A DNA stretch of 64,000 bases, taken from Cytidiella melzeri (taxonomy: Eukaryota; Basidiomycota; Agaricomycetes; Polyporales; Irpicaceae). Location of the stretch: positions 1 through 64,000 of the forward strand of contig JABYQR010000173.1 in assembly GCA_022592445.1 (NCBI GenBank), read 5' to 3'. This document shows positions 1 through 11,270 of this stretch, piece by piece. The number at the start of each line of letters is the position of its first letter. Position 1 is the first letter of the stretch. A program made the position numbers and the translations under genes. Below the pieces are notes generated by a model that searched no databases, was not told the DNA's origin, and saw only the letters and a program-made list of their open reading frames with translations.

Positions 1-14
1 AGCCTAGTCATACA

Positions 15-54
15 ATGAGTCATGCACTCATAGCATGAGTCATGCATGAGTCAT
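15..54. promoter_or_regulatory. Cluster of three ATGAGTCAT bZIP-type sites
   Basis: The 9-mer ATGAGTCAT occurs at 15-23, 35-43 and 46-54. It is the consensus for Gcn4/AP-1 type bZIP regulators. Three perfect copies within 40 bp is far above chance. They lie about 330 bp upstream of the small ORF at 382, but which gene they serve is unknown because the window begins here. They could also be part of a simple repeat (unit approximately atgagtcatgc) that resembles a binding site. Confidence 0.45.
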
Positions 55-381
55 GCACTTAGTAATACAGTAGAATAGCTGAAGTAGACATGTATAGTAG
101 TCGCTTACATAAGTAGATACAGACATGTAAGCAGAGCTGCTGAAGCAGCAAGAATAATAAGACTCATCTTCGAAGCTTAACAGCCTCTACCCCTCGCACA
201 CATATTCCACTTTGTTATGAATCCTTGTCACAAGCACCACGGAGCAAAGTACGTCAATGGGAACTGCTTTATGAAGAGCTTGAAAAAAAGAACGGTAACT
301 CTCTCAGCCTGCATGTGTTTCATGATATTCAATTCCACCAAATGATCCTTGTTACCAGTGTCACCAGATATATTGGGTCCT

Positions 382-689
382 ATGAAATATTTTTGTACCT
401 GGGGACACCTGAGAGAGACCCTCTCAAAGAAAGAACTTCGTAAGTTGTACGAGGAGGTGAAGGCCGAGGGGCCTGAAGCAGTGCTGTCCAGCCCACAAGA
501 AGAGGAGGTGGCAAAATTGGTTAATGACCCCAATAATAATTTGGACAATCTATTTTCAAAAGGTAAGTCCACAGATTGTCACAGACTTTCAATGTTTAAT
601 CTTACTGTCACATAGATAACTGGCTGTTAAAGCTGTTAAAGCCCTTCAGTGGTATAACTCGTGTATTGAAAGGCCATGGGAGGGCCTAG
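382..689 (+). CDS. Small unrecognised two-exon ORF
   Basis: Exon 382-562 and exon 616-689 are joined by a 53-nt intron with a GTAAGT donor and a CATAG acceptor. Removing it keeps the frame open to a TAG at 687-689, giving 84 residues. The product is charged, with a lysine/glutamate-rich middle (LSKKELRKLYEEVKAEG) and a basic C-terminus (around KLLKPFSGITRVLKG). No family is recognised. The true N-terminus may lie further upstream, since the frame stays open to about 349 without an ATG. It could be a real small gene, the last exons of a longer one, or a remnant. The matching splice signals and open frame are the only support. Confidence 0.3.
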
Positions 690-1159
690 TCAGGTTACAA
701 GATTGAGACAATACAATCAGAAGAGAGTCACAGAATGGCCTCAGATCGATCCAACTAAAATGTGTTTCGGCATGTTCGACGACTGCAACTGGGCAAATGG
801 CGGGGTCTGCCGCGGTCGTCGAGCTGAGAGAGCAGGGGCAGAATCGCAGACTGGAACAGAGTCCACAAGGAGCAGCTACAGTCAGATTGGGTGGGGAAAG
901 AAACCGTCTATTGGTCGTTCATCTATCCCATTAGTCTACCAGTCTAGTACGCCGTAAATGACGCATATCGAAATGTCACCAAGACCTCTTCTGTTTTACA
1001 TAAGACCAGAGGCCGACTGCCCGTCTAATGCTCACATACGACTGACAATGGAGAACGTGTACGTGTACGAGTAGAACATTTGCTAACTAACCATGAGACC
1101 AAACATAGCACTGAGCGAGGCGTATGAAGTGATAGGAAAGCAAATCTAGAAGTGATGAT
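690..1159. other. Non-coding stretch before the desaturase
   Basis: No recognisable gene. It holds the 3' flank of the small ORF on the left and the 3' UTR of the minus-strand desaturase on the right. Short open frames here have no splice support or family resemblance. Confidence 0.4.
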
Positions 1160-2729
1160 CTAGTTCTCTTTGCCAGCGTCGATCTCGATACCAGAGTCGC
1201 TTGCGTCTTGGTTCGCAAAGACGGGACGAGTGGCGGCGAGGCCCTTGGAGTTCTTGTAAAATAAGATTTCACCCTCATCCTCGACGAACTTGCACTCGCG
1301 GAAGACGCGATACATCTCAGCCCAGCCACCGGGGGCACCTTGCAGATGAATACCAGCCTTGACGAGACGTTTGTGCAGAGCAGCGTTTGCTTCCCATCTG
1401 TCGGAAATAAGCGCATTAGCAGTCGAACTCGAAGACTGCTATAATGACTACTCACGCATGGTAGTGGGGAATCTTGCTATTGACGTGGTGGGCGACGTGG
1501 GTCTCCGAGATACCGTGGGTGGTGCAGGCGCCGATCCAGCCCATGAAGCTGCCAAGATCACCGAGGAGGTTGCGGTCAAGAGTCGCAAGGGCGCCACGGG
1601 GGAAGGTGAACTCGCTGGCGCGGTAATGGGGGATGATGGGGTCAGTGTGCTGGAGGAAGGTGATCAAGATGAGCCAATGGTTGACCCAAAGGTAAGGAGC
1701 GAGATAAACAGAGAAAGTGTTTGTGAAGCCAAAATTGTAGATGGCGGCAATGATACCGGCGACCCAGACAAAGACCCCAATGTCGGACATGATGATCTGC
1801 CAGAAGTGGTGAGGAGCGAAGATGTTCTCAGCGCTTGGGTTGAAGTGGTTGGTGTTGCTCGGATAGCGCTTCTGGCCAGACGCGTTGGTGATGAGATACA
1901 TAGGCCAGCCGACGAGGAGGTAGCTCGCAAAGCCGAGGGTAGCACCGAGAGGGCTGTCGCCGACAGCTTCCCACAGCTCATTCGCAACTTTTTGCGAGAC
2001 GCTGGTACCGTCCAACGTCTCCTCCTCAGCGTTGAATGCAGGCAGACCGAGCTGCGACCTGGTCTTGGGAACAAAGACCTGGTCCTGAGTCATGTGTGCA
2101 GTGGAGGCGTGGTGCTTCGCGTGAGTGATACGCCACGAGTGGTACGGAACACCAAGTCTATCAAGTGCGTGGCACGTGAAAACCGCGATCAAGCACAGAG
2201 TGTATAGGATAGGAAGCTTACGCTGAGTGAAGGAACCAGCCAACCGTGTTGTTGACAGTCTTGGACTCGGAGAATGCTTGATGGCCACACTCGTGAGCGA
2301 TGACCCAGAGACCGGTCATGACAAGGCCGTTGGCGAAAGCATAGATCGCCCAGAGCGCAAAGCGCGCGAACGACCGCAAATAAGCGTTTGGAAAGACCTC
2401 TGGCGTTATGAGAGTGTCCGCGAACTCGGTACCCTTGTAGATGCAGGCGATGAGGAAGAAATCCCAGACGCTAGTGAATGGGAGTCTCAGTCGCTGGTGA
2501 CACGTCAAAACACCACATAAACGCACACATATAGGGAAGACCTGAATGCCGACCGCTCGAAGCAGTGCGCGCTGTGCAGTGCCCTGTATCAGTATACTTC
2601 CCTGCAAGGTACGAAAACTCGCGGGACTCACGGAATCTGTGAAAGGAGATCCTTGATAGTGAGGTCTGGGATCATGACCGACTGCTGGTCAACGACCTCT
2701 ATGCGTCCGTTATCGGTCTTTGTCTTCAT
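1160..2729 (-). CDS. Delta-12 fatty acid desaturase (oleate desaturase)
   Basis: This membrane enzyme of the ER introduces the second double bond into oleoyl chains to make linoleate. All three histidine boxes of membrane desaturases are present: HECGHQ (about 2290), HAKHH (about 2120) and HVAHH (about 1470). The spacing and hydrophobic stretches between them fit the FAD2 family. The start at 2729 gives MKTKTDNG. Exon 1 ends at 2632, a 45-nt exon 2 (2571-2527) encodes AHCFERSAFRSSLYV, exon 3 begins at 2470, and two further introns follow near 2210-2160 and 1450-1400. The C-terminus, GIEIDAGKEN, ends at 1160. The frame is intact and introns are 55-60 nt. Delta-12 rather than delta-15 activity is inferred from family resemblance; fungal enzymes can be bifunctional. 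Confidence 0.93.
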
Positions 2730-3323
2730 CGTGAAGGACGTCGTCCTCGTCGTGACTAGGTTAAGCAGGTGTGTAGAGGTATACAGACAGCGATGGCGAC
2801 AGTGAAGTCTCCGTCTGGTGTTGGTGGGGAAGAGACAATGGAGAAAAACGACCTGGTATGATATTGATGCATTTTTATGGGGTGATGCCAAGCGCTCGTG
2901 AATATTTGGCGCTCTGTTTTACTCGTATCAAACGCAGCCACAAGTTACAACCTTGGTCCTCAATCCTCAAAACACCGCAAGTTATCCCCCAACGTCTCCG
3001 TCGTCGCCCAGCGCAGACTCGACGTGGAAACAGGCATGTTCGTTGTGGGCTTGTGAACCTAGCTGTACGTGCTCCGGGACCGTGTGGTGAGACGCTGTCA
3101 ATCTGTTGGGGAGCGACGACGTGGTCATCTGCGCTGCCGGTTGAAAGCAGACAATGATGTTGAATGCTTCAGGGAGAGTAGTCGAAACACAAAAATAACT
3201 TTGCAATCGATATTAGGGGCTCCTACACCGTAAGGGTTCAGACAGGTACTACAGTACCAGTCCCCGCACATGCGCCTTTAGTGTGCAAGACATGGACCGG
3301 GTCTATAAGCCTCGGTTTCCGAC

Positions 3324-3347
3324 ACCCATTTTCACATGAAAATGGGT
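3324..3347. repeat. Perfect inverted repeat (hairpin)
   Basis: ACCCATTTTCA (3324-3334) is followed by a 2-nt spacer and the exact reverse complement TGAAAATGGGT (3337-3347). It lies in the gene-poor interval, 250 bp before the sedolisin remnant. Function is unknown. Confidence 0.6.
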
Positions 3348-3593
3348 CACCACCTCCCCCAGGATATTATGGCGGATACCGGCTTCAAAGCTATCTGGCA
3401 GCTTGACTACTTTCATGAAGTCCAGTACCTATCGAAGGGGGACTTGGAGCACCAACGTCGCGAAATACTCGCACTGTAGCCGAAACCCGCTTGCATGTCA
3501 GACATCTCCCAACTCTCCTGTGCCTGATGCTGATTACAGAGTGCTGATAGGTCCCGAACGCATTATTGGTCTTGATGGGTTTCGCGTGGTGTT

Positions 3594-3860
3594 TTGCACT
3601 CGATTCGATTGACACAGGCACGAAGCGCCAGAATTGTGGCGTTCAAACCCGTCGAACAGTCTGACTACTTCCTTCATACCAAGCTCAATGCCTTGAGGAC
3701 GACCACCGAACGTTATTTTGACTTCTTAGGCTCACAAGACGTAGCTGCCATCCTCACAATCGCCGTCAATGGCGGTGTCAAGGCTGTCGACGGCACGAGT
3801 TGCTCGAGTCCGACCTTTGCTGCCGTGATTGCTCTGATCGACAGGCTTCTTCGACTCTAG
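3594..3860 (+). pseudogene. Sedolisin (peptidase S53) C-terminal remnant
   Basis: The frame ends with DVAAILTIAVNGG followed by DGTSCSSPTFAAVIALI. The second part matches the catalytic-serine motif of sedolisins/tripeptidyl peptidases (SGTSxSSPxFA). In complete enzymes this is preceded by about 450 residues carrying the Glu and Asp of the catalytic set, and followed by a calcium-binding C-terminus. Here the frame stops (TAG at 3858) shortly after the serine motif, and upstream sequence gives no matching N-terminal domain. It is therefore read as a truncated copy. Such secreted proteases are multi-copy in wood- and litter-decaying basidiomycetes. An unrecognised exon structure that rescues more of it cannot be excluded. 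Confidence 0.55.
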
Positions 3861-6800
3861 AATTCTCTCTCCTACGCTGAGTTGGGGACACTTTTACTGC
3901 TGGTGAGAGCTTGCTAGTGTGCTTTGTTTGGCGGATCGCTGATGGAGTTGTTTTTCGTGCATGCGTCCGCTCGGGCTCTGTATACATTTTCCCTGAATCA
4001 CTGTGACGGGTACCCCAATTTGCAGCGCTCGCTACCAATATGTATCGATCTGGTTTATCAGAACGACGCTCTGTGTACACATTGCAATGCATGCCATCCT
4101 TTTCTTGTTACTGTCATTTGTCCCACGCCGTCGCGATTAGACGCATCAAGCACTCGCACACAAACCCTCATGCGTTCTGACGAGATGCGACTTTTAGCTG
4201 GTCACTGCTCTGCTCGTGATGTCGAGTCACGGTGCCTTCGCTATAATCACGGCGGGCGAGTATGTAGATCAATGCGTGAACGCAGACAAGACGCAGATAA
4301 GATAAGATCAATGTCAGCGCCTAGATGCGCCTAGTGCGTATTCCAATAGGAAACGGCGGGGGGTTTCACGACGACGACCGGTACCGCGGTGAGCCTCCAA
4401 CGGTTCACATATATTCAAGTACCTTGCCGATAATCTTCTCCAACGATTCGATCACCCTGCATAGAACACGGGAAACTCTAAGCCAACCTTTTTTTTTTTG
4501 ATCGCGCCTTCGCCCGCCTCTTTTGTTTTTATTGTTGCAACAATCGGAAGATCTCGATCACGTACCATACTAACTTACACGTCGGGGGCGGACGCAAAAA
4601 ATTCCCCCCAACAACAACAACAATTTCACACCCGAATCTCAGCGAGCTCTCGTCTGCTGTATGAAAGATACTATTCCAAGTCGGAGTTTGGCTCAAAATC
4701 AAAGTTTTAATTTGAAGCCGTACAACGCTACCTCGATCGCCCGCGTTGCAACGATGCACCAACGAACGGTTCTGATCCAAGTACACATCACGGGTCCCCC
4801 GTACTCCGCACATGCTTGTGTTACCATCCGCCCGGCGCAGTTGTTGTTCTTGTTGTAGTTGGTGGGTGTATGAGTTTCCTCGCTTTCCTGCGCCTCAAGC
4901 GCTCATAACTGGGTTTGCACCTGTCACTTTGTGCGCCACGTGCGGGCGGTGAGCGTGTTGAGGCTGCCAGCGTTTTGAGAGATGCTGTCGCAGAGGCTAA
5001 CCAGAGAACGTGTCCCCTTCGTGGTTCGTCAAGAGTCGGTTGTTCGTGTCGAGAGGTCAAACGACTTGAGTCGACTCTGGAGGAGTGGTTGCCCTCAACA
5101 TGAGAAACCGAGACAGACTCACCGCTCTATTGCGCATTGTAAGCTTGGTACGGGAGCTTGCTGATCGCTACTGCGAGGAAGGGAGTATCAAAGTGAGATA
5201 TTCACATGGTTATGGTGTATCCAAACACGCTGTCATTTTCGACGTCCTCTTGTATCAGCGAGATCAACTTGGCCTGTCAGAGTGTCATCACTCACAGCCC
5301 GGTGGGAAAAGGGGGGGCAGGGCACGCTAAAGTGGGGAAAAAAAGTTAGCAGAAAGCATTGAGCCTGTTTCACCGCTGTCAAGACGCCTGGCACAGCCAT
5401 CATGTCCTAGACGCGGCTTTTACGGAAGGGAGAGGATGCGCTCAAAAAGTTAGTTTCCTCCGTACCTCGGAGCTGCCAGGCAATGCTCGCGATGCTGATA
5501 AGAAATGCGGCGATTCGGTACGACTGCGAAGCTCATACGACCCACATGAAATAAATGGCGAATTAAGGATCCCTTCGCTTTACCGCCACATGATTAAAGC
5601 TCGTGCTTACCATTTGGAGGGCACAGTAGATGCCGTTACGTGCCCTAATTTCTAGAGTGATGTGCAGGCGTCCGACAGTTTCAATGCTCCCGAACGGCAC
5701 TGCATGTATAACACACGTGAGAAGCTAGATATCGCATTTACGCTACTTACCATATTGACTAGCGGGCCAGTCACCGGGTTCACGGGCGAGAAGCACTAGA
5801 GGTATCACGGGCGTGAGGTGTGAGCTGCGAAGAGGAAGGGTCCAGGGGATTTTCGTCCGCAGCACATCTTCAGCGACGACGTCTTTCTGATGAACAATGA
5901 TGCTCGCCTCTCTTGTTGAGGTGGCCATCGGAAGCTGTCTGCGTTCGTACGTACGTACAGAAAGTTGTGCACCTTCGAGTGACCTAGAATTCAGTCCTTT
6001 TACTGGCCCCGTAGTGTACTCTACAAGTCGTAGAATTTCCATAATTCGAAAATGACGGCAGAGCAACGTACCGGCATGGCTTTATCCGAGTTTTAGCTTC
6101 AGCTAACTTTCGAAGACCTACGTTTGACTCCCCACGCAAGCTTCTGTAAATTCCGAGACAGGATTAGGCTGGTCTGGATGAGTTGTGTTTTACATTATTA
6201 GTCTTGTCGGGTATGTATGGAGGTTATCACTGACGTGAGGCTTACTGGATTGGATTGCCTCGTGTGTGTACCTCCATAGGCCGATAGAACACATGTTCAG
6301 ATCCCTTCTGAGCCTGAGAACGTTGCGCACTCTCGGACGTCGCTATAGGATAGCCCAGGATTCTAGTGAGGATATGGCAAGTGTGATCCTAGAGCTGTTG
6401 GCCTCGTGTGGGATAATTTTGCTGGTGTGATCGGGGCCGCTAATGCGATTAGGACTTTGGAATTACGCAGCACATACGTATGACCTTGGTCCTATACAGT
6501 ATCATGACGAGACTGTGCTCTGAATGGATAAGCAAGCGGTGACCGTGCAAGTGCGTGAGGCTACGGCAGAGTCCACATACCTGCGAGGGACTCTGGCCAA
6601 GAGCTCTGCAGACCCAAGGTAGTCGTCCCACGTGATCATGTTGCATATTCACATTGCGCGCTACTCGAGACGCAGTGCTTGGGGATTCAGAAACCGCTTG
6701 GGCAGCGTTGACCATGTTCAGTGTCCTTGCAATCGCCGCGCCATGTAACTTCGCTTGGGAGAATCGATGACCCGCACTCTTCAAAGGCTGCAAGTGCACG

Positions 6801-7265
6801 AAAGGTCCCGGTCTGGTTCGTGGTGGGCCAAGGCACTAGTACTACTGTCGCAGATGATGACTTGTGCTAGTGACGGCCGGAATCGTGCAGTGGGTTCACG
6901 TTAACGGTACTGATAACATTACCGACGCTAGAAAGCCCCCCCAGGATGGTATAAACGTTAGCTGGGTGCAGAGTAGCAACGGGTGCGTGGTGGACACGTT
7001 GGGAGAAACTAGGCAGGGCGTGGTGTTTCGGAAGATCAGAACGTACATACATACGTCCGAGACCTGCAAATCACCATCAATCTTCGCCCCTTACTAGACG
7101 CCCCCATCATCTAGACATCCTCATCCCAATACTACATCACACCTATGGCCACAGTCCCTTATATACCCCCGGCACTCACTCTCACAACTTATCCCCTGCC
7201 CGCCGTGTACATACTACCACCTCCCCCTCCATCGCCCCTCATCTTGTACAGTTGTATCTCTAGTC

Positions 7266-9390
7266 ATGTCTGCCACGCCCCGACGCACCCTTCACCTCAC
7301 GAACACACCGCTCTTCTCCACCCCAACTCATGCCCTCTCCCGGTCAGAGAAGGGCAAGGTATCCTACGAACGCGCCAGGGCGACAGTGCGCGCGTACGGT
7401 TCGTTCTGACTGCTCCGAATCTCGCCTTGTCCCATGTCTAACGTGAATTTATTCTCCCATCAGACTTGTCCATGGACGACGTCCTGACCCTGTCGCCCAA
7501 GTTCTGGGAATTGCATCAGGACCCCTTGATGGCCTTGGACGGAGCGGCCATGACCCTCGTCACCATCCAGGTCAATCTCACAACTGGGACTATCGCGCGC
7601 CATGCCGTTCATCGGCCTGAGCTCGTCCCGCTCGTAGATGACCTCCTCGCGTATCGGAAGCAGTGCGTCCTTCAATTTGACAATTCTGCCTTCACTCACA
7701 AACTGCTTTATCAAGTGGCCAATTTCTCATGACAGAGGTCGGCCACGGCCTCGATATCGACAACATGGAGACTACAGCCACGCTCCTACCGTCCGGGGAG
7801 TTTCTTCTCAACACACCCACACCACAAGCTGCAAAGTAAGCTAATCGCACACACGGTCATGTTTCACTTTTTTGACCCAAAAAAAATTGACACAGGTTTA
7901 TGCCTCCGACTGTTCCAGCCGGCTTACCTACAGTCGCCGTGGTCTGGGCCAAGCTTCTGGTCGGCGAGGAGGACCGCGGGATCCGGTCATTCCTCGTTTA
8001 TCTCAACGATGGCAAGCAAATGTGCACCGGCATAAAATCTAGGTATTCAGCTTCCATCCCTGTCCCCTCGGAACAAAACTGATACGTTCAACGCTCGCCA
8101 GGCTTCTACCAGAGAGAGGCGGCCCAAATCCTGTCAACCACTCTCTCACAACGTTCGACAACGTCCGTCTTCCTCCCGACTCAATCCTCGGCTCTATCGA
8201 AGTGCACAAGAATCCCAAAAAGGCGCTGACACAAGCGATTTGGCGTGTTGTCACTGGCACGCTTGCTATCGGAAGCCTGGTGTTGCCCGTCATGAAATCC
8301 TACGCGACCATCGGCACCATGTACAGCTTGCGCAGACACGTCGGTGCCCCTGGCAGCAGAATCCCCATTATGCACTTCCGCACGCAGCAAATCCCCATCT
8401 TGACTCTCACCGCTCAGATTTACGTTATGGAGGCCCTCCTACAATGGTGCACCGCCATCTTCTGCGATACGACAGTCGACCCTAGGGTTCGGCACGCTAT
8501 CGCTGGGATATTCAAGACGACTATCGCTGCGCACGCGAACGCAGGCGGGCTCGCTATTTCGGATCGCTGCGGTGTCCAGGGTTTGTTCGCACATAACCAG
8601 ATGACGACCCTGCACGTCAGTCCCTACCTTCTCTTTTTTTTCGTTCTTCCTGGAATTGCAAAACTGATAACAAACCACACAGAATGAAACACGAGGAATT
8701 TCAATCGCAGAGGGCGATGTGCTCGTTTTGTCAATCAGTACGTTGGCGGAATTATAGCCTTCACTATCCCAATTTCAGTCTGTCTTACCAAAGTCTTTCA
8801 TTCCCATAGAACTCGCAACCGAAATGCTCCAGGGACGTTACACCGTACCCGCCTCCAAAAACCCCCAGAGTCTCCTGGCTCTCCACGAAACAGGCTTGTT
8901 CGAGGAGAACCGAGCCATCCTCGCCTCATGCTCTCACCACCGCAGCAACGACGTCAACCGGCTCATCCTCCCCCACTGTCAACCCCTCATCGAAGCCATC
9001 GGCCACCGAATGGCGTTCGACGCAGCCGTCGCCGCCGGCGTCGACCCCAGCCTCATCGACCTCTACGTCGCGACCGCCGTCAAAACCGACTTGGCGTGGT
9101 ACAGCGAGAACGTCCCCGGGTTCGGTCGGCGAGCCTTTGCAGAGCTCGAGACGAAAGCGTTGGACGACGTCTTGCCCCACCTCGGCACTCTCGTCGGAAA
9201 GATGGGAGTCGAGCCGTGGATCACGTCCAAGATCGTGACGGACGAACGGTGGGACGCGTTTGTCGAGACGTGTGAGGTCTTCGAGGGGAACGGACACGTG
9301 CAGTCGCCAAAGGTACCAGGTGAGAAGACGACCTCTGTGACTCGGCCCAACCCGTCGTCGTCGTCGGAGATGGTGAGGTCTCATTTGTGA
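7266..9390 (+). CDS. Acyl-CoA oxidase/dehydrogenase-like protein with peroxisomal tail
   Basis: Six exons are joined by in-frame GT-AG introns (exon 1 is 7266-7398; further introns near 7670-7725, 7840-7897, 8043-8100, 8616-8683 and 8740-8810). The spliced product has GQFLMTEVGHG followed by METTAT and LLNTPT. This is the FAD-binding middle-domain signature of acyl-CoA oxidases (TExGHG...ETTAT...INTPT). It ends VRSHL; S-H-L fits the PTS1 consensus for peroxisome import. It probably oxidises an acyl-CoA thioester in peroxisomal beta-oxidation. At roughly 590 residues it is shorter and more diverged than the main fatty-acyl oxidase Pox1, and the C-terminal catalytic glutamate region was not clearly recognised, so the substrate is open. 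Confidence 0.8.
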
Positions 9391-9926
9391 TTTGAACGGA
9401 GCAGAGAACGATCATGAAGATGTTAATTTTCTTTCCGCCGTCGGGAGATGGTGCATGCGGGTTGGAGGATGGGAAATGTTACCCGTGTTGTTAACTTATG
9501 GGGTCTAACTCGAAACTTTGTTTTTTGTTACTCGCACGCTTTCGCAGTCTCTTTTCTCAGTGCACACACACACACATTTCTTGGATACTGTAACCTCGTG
9601 TAGACCGGATTTGCATGTAATCTAGTAGCCCTGTTGTACGAGCTCATGTCATAATGATTTTTATGGAGCCAAGTTGCATTTTCTTCGACAGTCTCACCCG
9701 CCGTGAGATAGTGGGCATGCTATCGGACATGCTACCACAGTAATTGTGTACTGAGCATGCGCCCTGAGGAATTCGGCCCTGCAGTGAATCAGTGTTTGCC
9801 CAATAGAAGGATAGGTGCGTCGGACAATGTGATGTACGAAAATCGCAGAATGCGGGACAGTTATCCCTCGTGTTCAAAGATACATGTGGATACAAAGCAA
9901 AACGAAAACAGTGACTGGGCCACACT
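9391..9926. other. Convergent intergenic region
   Basis: 3' UTRs of the oxidase-like gene (plus) and RPS2 (minus) meet here. A short CA repeat is at about 9564-9575. No gene is seen. Confidence 0.6.
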
Positions 9927-10816
9927 CTAGTACGCCTTCTTGCCTGCAGCAAGTTGGAGGTGAGCGCTGTGCTCGTCGTAGGGGAATTTTGATACTGGGA
10001 TCTCGCGCCAGAGATCAGGAGTCAGGAAAGAATACGTTTTGGTAATCTGGATCAGAATGATCAGGCCTCTGGAAAGGAGTGAGAATGTAAGAAGAAGTGT
10101 ACGTACAGCAACGAAAGTGGCCTTCAAGAAATTGCCCATTGTCGCTGTTGAACCCTTCGACTGGGTGTAGCAATCCTCCACACCAGCAAGCTGTAGCAGC
10201 CGCTTTGATGCTGGCGCTGCGACAAGACCAGTACCTCGCGGTGCGGGGATTAGACGGCACATGACGGAACCGACCTTTCCACTGACTTTCGAGGGAACTG
10301 TGTGGGGCTCACCGAGCGCTGCACCCCAGTAGCCTCGACGAACGGGGATGACAGAGAGCTTGGCAAGAATGATGGCGCCACGGATGGCGGTGGCAACTTC
10401 CTTCGCGCATTTGACACCGAGACCGACGTGACCATCGAAGTCACCGATGGCGACGAATGCCTTGAAACGTGTACGTTGACCTGCACGAGTCTGCTTTTGC
10501 ACAGGCATGATCTTCATCACCTCGTCCTTCAGCTTGGGGAGGAAGAAATCGACGATTTGGAACTCCTTGACAGGAAGGGAGAACAGGTAGATCTCCTCCA
10601 TGGACTTAATCTTGCCGTCCTTTACGAGGCGACCGAGCTTGGTAACGGGAACCCTGAGCACAGAACAAATTGGTATTGAGCGTAGTATGATCTCTGTACA
10701 ACATACCACTCCTTCTCCTCATCCTTGCGGCCTCCACGGCGGGGTCCCCTGCGACCACGGCCTCTGTCACCACGGCCACGTCCAAATCCACCACGTCCAC
10801 GTCCAGCGTCAGCCAT
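9927..10816 (-). CDS. RPS2: 40S ribosomal protein S2 (uS5)
   Basis: A component of the small ribosomal subunit near the mRNA entry channel, involved in decoding fidelity. The N-terminus is the eukaryote-specific RG-rich tail ([19 protein letters not shown]). It is followed by KDEEKEW, a first intron near 10700-10655, then the S5 domain with [20 protein letters not shown] and [20 protein letters not shown] second intron (about 10110-10050) interrupts [16 protein letters not shown]. The protein ends LAAGKKAY at 9927. Length (about 255 residues) and all conserved blocks are as expected. It is divergently arranged with the G-patch gene at 11271, so the 454-bp gap holds both promoters. Confidence 0.97.
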
Positions 10817-11270
10817 TGTATATCTTCTTCCCGGTTACTGCACAGTGCAATGTAGAGGGTGAGCAACAGCTATCGCAAAATCATGAGGTACCGGTCTTGC
10901 AGTGCGCACACCACTGGGTCATCCGGACACCGATAGTCCCATCCACCGCGCAACTCGCAGAGTCAAGCCATGAGACTCTGCACACAGCATCCGTAGCCTC
11001 TGTGTCGTACAATGCCAGCAATCCGGTGTAGCAGAGTCACTCACGTCTTGAGAAATGTCGGTGTCGGGCTCGTTGTCGCTGTTCCTTGGCGTCGCCGAAG
11101 ATTGTGCAGAGGGACCCCGGAAGAGTTTAGATCATGTGACAGTATCGGGACCCCGGAAATACACTGCGACGAGCAGCCTTTTAGTAGTAAGTAATACGGT
11201 GGGACTAAACCTCTAGTCATTGTTCACTAGTAGCACCAGCTTTCACAGTGCGCATACCCACTCTCCGGAG
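10817..11270. other. Divergent promoter region RPS2 / G-patch gene
   Basis: 454 bp between two start codons pointing away from each other. Both genes relate to ribosome production, so shared control is plausible but not shown. No clear TATA box or motif repeat was identified. The short frames here have no support. Confidence 0.4.

Larger units (their letters stand above)
2730..7265. other. Gene-poor 4.5-kb interval
   Basis: The left end is the desaturase promoter. A sedolisin-like remnant lies at about 3594-3860 and a perfect hairpin at 3324-3347 (listed separately). The remaining open frames (for example 3924-4334 plus and 6449-6799 minus) show no domain, no convincing splice structure and no codon character that sets them apart. 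A T-run at 4492-4500 and CAA/TTG-rich patches near 4610 and 4845 are low-complexity. No terminal repeats or transposase motifs were seen. Confidence 0.5.

Noticed and set aside
1359..2207. Long plus-strand open frame (282 codons) opposite the desaturase
   Set aside because: It is the antisense of conserved desaturase exons; the minus strand carries the histidine boxes and splice sites.
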